Shown here: in pieces, positions 6,320-10,360 of the stretch
Layout of the letters: each line of letters starts with the position of its first letter
Numbering within the stretch: the first letter of the stretch is position 1
NCBI GenBank assembly: GCA_900759435.1
Contig: CAAEVD010000005.1
Coordinates: 1-10,360, forward strand
DNA length: 10,360 bases
Source: an uncultured Collinsella sp.
GTDB taxonomy: Bacteria > Actinomycetota > Coriobacteriia > Coriobacteriales > Coriobacteriaceae
Direction: 5' to 3'
Notes under the pieces: generated by a model
The model's input: the letters and a program-made list of their open reading frames with translations, nothing else
Database searches by the model: none
Told to the model about the DNA's origin: nothing
Program-made: the position numbers and the translations under genes

Positions 6320-6542
6320 CGGATTCTAATGAGGCAGCAGCCAGCAGCAGGCAACGTAATTGACGGCACAGACCGGCTCTTCGTAGTCACCCCTCCAGAG
6401 GCGCTAGACGAACTGTCGTGAAGCATCTCGTTTACAAAAGGAGAGTCGGAGAGTTCAAGAACGCAAGGCTAGTCTCTTTGGTAAAGATGGGGATGTTGGT
6501 AAGCGGGCGAATAAGAGACTGCTTAAGCATCGGAAAATGTAG
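6320..6542 (+). pseudogene. Frameshifted C-terminal relic of an unidentified protein
   Basis: One plus-strand frame reads NVIDGTDRLFVVTPPEALDELS before a TGA at 6419-6421. The next frame, open from 6408, continues REASRLQKESRRVQERKAS and ends RANKRLLKHRKM with TAG at 6540-6542. Joined across a frameshift near 6416 the two parts read as one plausible protein end: a beta-rich stretch, an amphipathic charged helix and a very basic tail. The left limit is uncertain because no start codon with a ribosome binding site is visible. I cannot name the family. A third frame, starting with GTG at 6418, is also open but has a less protein-like composition. Confidence 0.3.
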
Positions 6543-6845
6543 GGTGAGTTATTTCATAAAACATGGCAGCCGTATGGCGAAGTGGGAATCCTAAAGGGAG
6601 GCGCGACAAGGCACGACTCAAATGTCGCAACTGCGAATGCGGGCGCACTAACACGCTCGCGGCGGAATAGATATCGACGATGAAGGCCAACGCCGGCGCG
6701 CACTCCAGCACCTCGCCAACATAGAACAAAACCAAGTTCGAGCTCACTCACTTCAGCAGAGCGACGGCAAGGTGACCTATTTTATTAATGCAACTCGATC
6801 AAATAATCAATGCCCAAAAGAAGTAGAACCTCAGTATAGAATTGC
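6543..6845. other. Region without a convincing gene
   Basis: Both strands contain only short open frames here, such as a 74-codon minus-strand frame at 6747-6523 and a plus-strand frame running into the endonuclease tail. None has a ribosome binding site or recognisable motifs. No terminator hairpin is seen after the endonuclease stop on the minus strand. I see decayed or non-coding spacer DNA. Confidence 0.4.
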
Positions 6846-8057
6846 CTACCGACGTTCTTTCTCGACCAACAGTTGACAAAACTCGCCGACATCCATCAGC
6901 CAGCTTTGCTGTTCAGCCGTATATGAACCAAATACAGGACGAGGCACAACCAGTTGGAGACTATGCCTGCGCATCGAGTCCGTGTACTCAGTGCTCACCG
7001 CCACATCAAGTGTAATCAAATGCTTATTTTCAATTCTATCCGCTTCTTCCAACACTTGGCGCCAGCGCTCTTTAACGGTCGTTTTTGCGCCAAGCATGGT
7101 CAGCTTCTCGGCAGGATACAAAGGATTTCTATAAGCCTCAATCGACGGCATAATGAAATCTGGCTTTGATTTGCCCTCAGTATACGGCTGAGCGGAATAA
7201 CTTATGCCCCATCCCTTAAACAGGTACTCAAGTTGATGCTCGAAAGCAGTTCCCGCGCGCGATTTCCTCCGCTGGAAAGCTGACATCGTGGTCCGTAACA
7301 CTCCATCAACATCGAGATCGCCTCTTAGATAGGGAGCCAAATCGCGCTCAAGCAGATGCCTCTCGAATACCTTAAAGAGAATCTCTTCTCGCTCATAGCA
7401 GTCAAGAAGGCACTTGTCGGGGTTGCTCCTCCAATCAAGCACACCCAAAGTCGAAATTGAATACCTCGTAAATTCAATCCCTTTGGGGAAAGAGTCTCCG
7501 AACTTTTCGACCATTTCGTCCAAATACGCAACAGCCGATGTGGGAAGCGAAACCTCGATGCCGATCGCTTCAAGAATAGACGCGGCGATTGCATCTATGC
7601 GCCTATCATCCGCAGTTGATCGCGAAAAGCCGCTATCTTCAACATCGTTCAAGCCGAAAAGCCATCTTAATTGGCACTCGGCATTTGATCCTTGTCTAGC
7701 AAATACAATCAGAAGACCATGCTCGTCTGAAGGTGCAATGACCATCAGGTCACCGATTCTCGAGGCTCGTATCGCTTCGCTATCGTTGTAATAGAGCCTG
7801 TATTCTGTCCTAGTCGGATGCTTCCTGCGCGCGTCGTACCAAGTCGTAAACCCGTGATCAAACAAAGGGTCTGCATCGTCGCAAAGAAATACGAAGGTCG
7901 TCGGTATATTTCTTATATCATCGTCGCCAAACAGGGAACGGAGCTCCGCAGTTCCGTTGAATTCATGCTGGTTGCTGCGTTTTCTATCAATATCAACAGC
8001 AACGAGTTTCTTCGCAACCGCGCCGTCAAAATAGCTACTCAGAACTCCGTAGTCCAT
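6846..8057 (-). CDS. EcoRII-type type II restriction endonuclease
   Basis: 403 residues, almost exactly the length of EcoRII (404). The C-terminal third holds the EcoRII catalytic domain of the PD-(D/E)xK fold: a SRAGTAFEHQLEYLF helix (266-280, Glu273), PDFIMPS (299-305, Asp300), and GAKTTVKERWRQVL-EAD (323-340, Lys325, Lys329 and Arg331). The LVVPRP strand near 369-374 also fits the family. The N-terminal half corresponds to the effector DNA-binding domain, which in EcoRII makes cleavage depend on a second copy of the site (type IIE). The expected target is CCWGG or CCNGG, with a cut before the first C. The start codon lies inside the end of the methyltransferase gene (23-base overlap), with GGGAG nine bases upstream, so the pair is co-transcribed and the endonuclease is translated after the methylase. 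All catalytic residues look intact. Confidence 0.9.
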   Translation of the reverse strand: MDYGVLSSYFDGAVAKKLVAVDIDRKRSNQHEFNGTAELRSLFGDDDIRNIPTTFVFLCDDADPLFDHGFTTWYDARRKHPTRTEYRLYYNDSEAIRASRIGDLMVIAPSDEHGLLIVFARQGSNAECQLRWLFGLNDVEDSGFSRSTADDRRIDAIAASILEAIGIEVSLPTSAVAYLDEMVEKFGDSFPKGIEFTRYSISTLGVLDWRSNPDKCLLDCYEREEILFKVFERHLLERDLAPYLRGDLDVDGVLRTTMSAFQRRKSRAGTAFEHQLEYLFKGWGISYSAQPYTEGKSKPDFIMPSIEAYRNPLYPAEKLTMLGAKTTVKERWRQVLEEADRIENKHLITLDVAVSTEYTDSMRRHSLQLVVPRPVFGSYTAEQQSWLMDVGEFCQLLVEKERR

Positions 8058-9210
8058 CGAAATACGCTCCCATCATCAGCTTGGCCACTGCTCGCACAGC
8101 CGGTACGGTGACAGAATTACCAAATTGATGATATGCCTGCGTATCCGAAACCGGAATAATGAATTGATCGGGGAACCCTTGAAGTCGGGCACATTCACGC
8201 GGAGTCAGCTTGCGAGGGTTCTTCCCCTCGCCGCGTGAAACAAGAATCTCACTTCCGTCCTTGTGATAGCGTGCTGAAAGCGTCCTTGTCGTGTCATTGG
8301 GGCCAACCGTGCTATAGCCAAAGCCATTGCCTGCCGCCTGATGCTTTTCCTTATATGCACGCAAATAAGCCCACAGTTTGTCGGAAAGAACGTATCGATC
8401 ATCAGGAGCATCTTCAAGAATCTCCCCGACGGTGTGTCCACCGCCCCCAAGCTCTAGTTGGTCCCAATCAAAATTAGTTTTTTTCTTAAAGCCAACAATG
8501 TAAATGCGCTCACGATGCTGGCAAGTCCAATTCTTGCTATCAAGAACCTTGTAGTGCACATCGTAACCAAGCTCGTCCTTAAGGGTCTGCATAATAATCC
8601 TGAAGGTCTTGCCGCGATCGTGACTCGTTAGGTTTTTAACGTTTTCCAGCAGGAAAGCATCAGGTTTTTTGTCGCGAATAATACGAGCTACTTCGAAAAA
8701 TAATGTCCCCTGCGTCTTGTCTTCAAAGCCAGTAGCACGTCCCATCGATTTTTTCTTTGAAACGCCCGCGAGCGAGAATGGCTGGCACGGAAATCCCGCC
8801 AATAAAACGTTAAATTTTGGAATGTCGTCCGAACGAACGTCATGAATGTCCCCAGCTGGCTGATCACCGTAATTCATGCGGTACGTCTTCTGTGCATATT
8901 TATCCCACTCACAAGAAAAAACGCACTTGCCACCAAGTTCTTGGAACGGCAAGCGAATACCACCGATACCAGCAAATAGGTCAATGTAAGTGAAAGGAGC
9001 GTCCTCCCGATCACCCTGCGCAAAGGGCGCCTGATAACCTAGGGAGCGTATAAACGTGAGCTCCGTAGCAGATGGACTGGTCTCGCCAGTCTCCCAACGC
9101 CGGACGGTTCTATCACCATTAGGTCCCATGCCAAGAGCGGCGGCGAACTCCTTCTGAGTCAGCGCGAGCTCCTTGCGTTTGGCAGTTATCTCTTCCCTAA
9201 CGTCTTTCAT
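8035..9210 (-). CDS. DNA (cytosine-5) methyltransferase with N-terminal helix-turn-helix, SsoII/EcoRII type
   Basis: 391 residues from the ATG at 9210; a GTG at 9258 would add 16. It transfers methyl from S-adenosylmethionine to C5 of cytosine, probably in CCWGG or CCNGG, protecting DNA from the adjacent endonuclease. An XRE-like helix-turn-helix fills residues 2-48 (LTQKEFAAALG, then DRTVRRWETGETSPS). Catalytic motifs follow in order: DLFAGIGG (77-84, AdoMet), GFPCQPFS with catalytic Cys142, ENVKNL (189-194), QHRERIYIVGF (231-241), a target-recognition region (about 250-330), RECARLQGFP (338-347) and QFGNSV (362-367). Enzymes built this way (M.SsoII, M.EcoRII) repress their own genes. The ATG is preferred because a likely operator lies between it and the GTG, and because M.SsoII is about this long (379 residues). 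Neither start has a good ribosome binding site. Confidence 0.9.
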   Translation of the reverse strand: MKDVREEITAKRKELALTQKEFAAALGMGPNGDRTVRRWETGETSPSATELTFIRSLGYQAPFAQGDREDAPFTYIDLFAGIGGIRLPFQELGGKCVFSCEWDKYAQKTYRMNYGDQPAGDIHDVRSDDIPKFNVLLAGFPCQPFSLAGVSKKKSMGRATGFEDKTQGTLFFEVARIIRDKKPDAFLLENVKNLTSHDRGKTFRIIMQTLKDELGYDVHYKVLDSKNWTCQHRERIYIVGFKKKTNFDWDQLELGGGGHTVGEILEDAPDDRYVLSDKLWAYLRAYKEKHQAAGNGFGYSTVGPNDTTRTLSARYHKDGSEILVSRGEGKNPRKLTPRECARLQGFPDQFIIPVSDTQAYHQFGNSVTVPAVRAVAKLMMGAYFDGLRSSE

Positions 9211-9232
9211 GCTATCCAATCGGAACAAACTA

Positions 9233-9247
9233 CGGACGAACTGTCCG
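9233..9247. promoter_or_regulatory. Probable autoregulatory operator of the methyltransferase
   Basis: CGGAC (9233-9237) and GTCCG (9243-9247) form a perfect inverted repeat around five bases, giving a 15-base quasi-palindrome. From memory, the operator bound by the M.SsoII helix-turn-helix is AGGACAAATTGTCCT; the inner 13 bases here match it at 11 positions. It lies 22 bases upstream of the ATG and just downstream of the putative promoter, where binding would block transcription. Confidence 0.55.
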
Positions 9248-9268
9248 CTAATTGACACAGCGTTATCA

Positions 9269-9297
9269 AGATTAAACGCGATTCATGGCAGTTGCAA
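9269..9297 (-). promoter_or_regulatory. Putative promoter of the restriction-modification operon
   Basis: On the minus strand TTGCAA (9297-9292) and TAATCT (9274-9269) are 17 bases apart, acceptable -35 and -10 boxes. Transcription would begin near 9262, leaving about 50 bases of leader before the ATG at 9210, or about four before the GTG at 9258. The -35 box is one of two GTTGCAAC palindromes described separately. Confidence 0.4.
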
Positions 9298-9311
9298 CAC
9301 TTTGTTGCAAC
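9291..9311. repeat. Twin GTTGCAAC palindromes
   Basis: GTTGCAAC, itself a perfect 8-base palindrome, occurs at 9291-9298 and 9304-9311 with five bases between (period 13). A near copy, CTTGCAAC, lies at 9366-9373. The block sits in the 138-base gap between the AbiEi gene stop and the methyltransferase and overlaps the likely -35 region of the methyltransferase. It looks like a tandem regulator site. Confidence 0.5.
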
Positions 9312-9396
9312 GCCTTTCAACGGTAACTGAGATTAACGTGTCGCACGGACAAACAATTGCCCCAACTTGCAACTAGCCAACATCAGGCCTGTGTAT

Positions 9397-10047
9397 TCAG
9401 TCACAACCTAGAGCTATCAGCAAAGGCGCCATCAACTCGCGTAGTTTGGCGGTTTTAGAGTTCTCTTCTACAAGATCCTTCAGCCGCTGTGTATCGAGCC
9501 CACGCCGAAGCGCGTCGTGATAGGCATCGATGATTAATGAAGAATCCTCGCAATCGAGGCAAAGATCGACAAGCGTGCGCTCGGGTTTGGTTACCGGCAG
9601 GCCGTCGAGCCAAACGATATCCTGCTCAGCAATCTCGCGCTTTGCAAAAGAAAGGGATTCGTTTCTTGTATTGATGCGCATGGATGCGGTCATTCTGTAG
9701 GGGGACAGATAGAAATCGCCCATTTGCTGTAGGTTCGCCGCAGTCGTACCGCTCACGGCAATGCCATCCCACTGGCGCTTTCTCTCCCACGCGCAAAGGG
9801 AAGGATTGGTGAGCTTCCAAAAAGCGTTGAGCTCGTCGGTGTCTCGGCGCTGTGTTCCAGCCATCCGGTAGGCGCCGTGGCATATCCGCTCAAGACGACC
9901 CGCACGGCATGAGTGTGCCAGCGCATCTCGAGAGATGTCCATGCGAGCCGCCTGGGCTGTGGTAAACACGCCCTCACTCTCGGAAAGCTCGCTTATCGCC
10001 GTTATGTTGCTAAAGTATTTATTGTTGCAATTGTAGGATATTTTCAT
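9397..10047 (-). CDS. AbiEi-family winged-helix protein (type IV antitoxin-like), without partner
   Basis: 216 residues. The N-terminal winged helix-turn-helix (about 16-62) reads SESEGVFTTAQAARMDISRD, followed by RLERICHGAYRMAG, the usual AbiEi pattern of a T-x-x-A helix then a GxLERI-xGxY wing. A second conserved block, DGLPVTKPERTLVDL (148-162), is the hallmark of the antitoxin's C-terminal region. AbiEi proteins bind inverted repeats to repress their own operon and counter the AbiEii nucleotidyltransferase toxin. No AbiEii gene follows: the next gene is the methyltransferase, 187 bases on. It may therefore be an orphan regulator, possibly co-transcribed with the restriction-modification genes. 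The ATG at 10047 is the only in-frame ATG after the upstream stop, but it has no ribosome binding site and lies between promoter-like boxes, so the start is uncertain. Confidence 0.82.
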   Translation of the reverse strand: MKISYNCNNKYFSNITAISELSESEGVFTTAQAARMDISRDALAHSCRAGRLERICHGAYRMAGTQRRDTDELNAFWKLTNPSLCAWERKRQWDGIAVSGTTAANLQQMGDFYLSPYRMTASMRINTRNESLSFAKREIAEQDIVWLDGLPVTKPERTLVDLCLDCEDSSLIIDAYHDALRRGLDTQRLKDLVEENSKTAKLRELMAPLLIALGCD

Positions 10048-10057
10048 ACTTTTGCAA
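10030..10057 (-). promoter_or_regulatory. Promoter-like boxes overlapping the AbiEi start
   Basis: On the minus strand TTGCAA (10057-10052) and TACAAT (10035-10030) are 16 bases apart, and a further TTGCAA lies at 10030-10025. If used, this promoter would start transcription near 10023, beyond the annotated ATG. Either the real start lies further in and is not an ATG, or these boxes are binding sites for the protein itself rather than a promoter. Confidence 0.3.
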
Positions 10058-10107
10058 CGTGGCTTTGATCCATGTGATCAGCTTGCCTTGTTTATCACAT
10101 TTCTGTC

Positions 10108-10124
10108 GCCGGTTTGCTACCGGC
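10108..10124. other. Short perfect hairpin in the divergent intergenic region
   Basis: GCCGGT (10108-10113) and ACCGGC (10119-10124) pair perfectly around TTGCT, with no U tract. Just before it, ATGTGAT (10072-10078) and ATCACAT (10094-10100) form a second inverted repeat. Both lie between the divergent AbiEi gene and the gene at 10335; operator sites are possible. Nothing gene-like is seen in 10048-10334. Confidence 0.3.
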
Positions 10125-10193
10125 TCACCATCCCCCGCTATCGAGATCTAATACTTTTCCCACCGCCACCCAAAAACTCATCCAACATTAATC

Positions 10194-10221
10194 TTGGCTC
10201 AAGAATCGCTTAATCTATAAC
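10194..10221 (+). promoter_or_regulatory. Promoter of the gene starting at 10335
   Basis: TTGGCT (10194-10199) and TATAAC (10216-10221) are 16 bases apart and lie about 115 bases before the next gene. The leader between is G+C-rich and can fold: CCGGGC (10288-10293) pairs with GCCCGG (10299-10304). Confidence 0.45.
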
Positions 10222-10334
10222 CTGCACTATAGAGTTCGACCAAGGGCGGGGCGGCGCAACGCAGACCGCCGAACGCAACGCTCGCGCCCGGGCAGATCGC
10301 CCGGCGTCGCGCCCATCGAACGAAAGGACAGGTC

Positions 10335-10360
10335 ATGGACGACCTCGAAAAAGTTGAAAC
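10335..10360 (+). CDS. Start of a rightward gene cut by the window edge
   Basis: ATG at 10335 follows AAAGGA with a six-base spacer, a good ribosome binding site, and the first eight codons read MDDLEKVE. The window ends before anything else is visible. The opening resembles small actinobacterial proteins with a UBA/TS-N-like DUF4342 domain, which often begin with a similar acidic DLEK stretch, but eight residues cannot prove this. Confidence 0.55.

Noticed and set aside
6418..6597. Open frame starting with GTG at 6418
   Set aside because: No ribosome binding site, and the overlapping frame has a more protein-like charged-helix composition; at most one of them is real.
6523..6747. 74-codon minus-strand frame with a hydrophobic stretch
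   Set aside because: No ribosome binding site, no recognisable motif, and no operon context; probably chance.

Overview
The window looks like chromosomal DNA of a fairly high-GC Gram-positive gut actinobacterium, most likely of the Coriobacteriia (Collinsella-like). This is an inference from codon use rich in G and C, a start signal that looks leaderless in front of gluQ, and the kinds of genes present. No rRNA, tRNA, CRISPR array or intact transposase was found.

Left part (1-5322) is ordinary, GC-rich, tightly coded DNA. A secreted/membrane DUF2207 protein is read leftward (2138 to 192) and ends before a strong hairpin terminator. After about 500 bases of structured, repeat-bearing intergenic DNA comes gluQ, the glutamyl-queuosine tRNA(Asp) synthetase, read rightward (2647-3666). 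Only 15 bases separate it from a convergent leftward operon of three genes: a two-helix membrane protein (5322-5083) and two calcineurin-like metallophosphoesterases (5042-4404 and 4407-3682) that overlap by four bases.

Middle part (5323-6845) is a graveyard. A small coiled-coil protein (5491-5802) overlaps the start of a nucleotidyltransferase that is broken by a TAG in place of an expected Trp codon and then truncated. Next come the last 76 codons of a DUF4143 ATPase on the other strand, a pair of 16-base direct repeats with an inverted repeat, and the frameshifted tail of an unidentified protein. About 300 bases with no convincing gene follow.

Right part (6846-10047) is a visibly more A+T-rich defence island read leftward. 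It holds an AbiEi-family winged-helix protein (10047-9397), an EcoRII/SsoII-type C5-cytosine methyltransferase with an N-terminal helix-turn-helix (9210 or 9258 to 8035), and an EcoRII-type restriction endonuclease (8057-6846) overlapping the methyltransferase by 23 bases. The methyltransferase should protect CCWGG or CCNGG sites that the endonuclease cuts. Its helix-turn-helix probably represses its own promoter through an inverted repeat of the form GGAC-N5-GTCC just upstream of the ATG. TTGCAA elements recur in the promoters of the methyltransferase and AbiEi genes. The AbiEi gene has no AbiEii toxin partner here.

At the right edge a rightward gene starts at 10335 behind a recognisable promoter and ribosome binding site, but only eight codons are inside the window.
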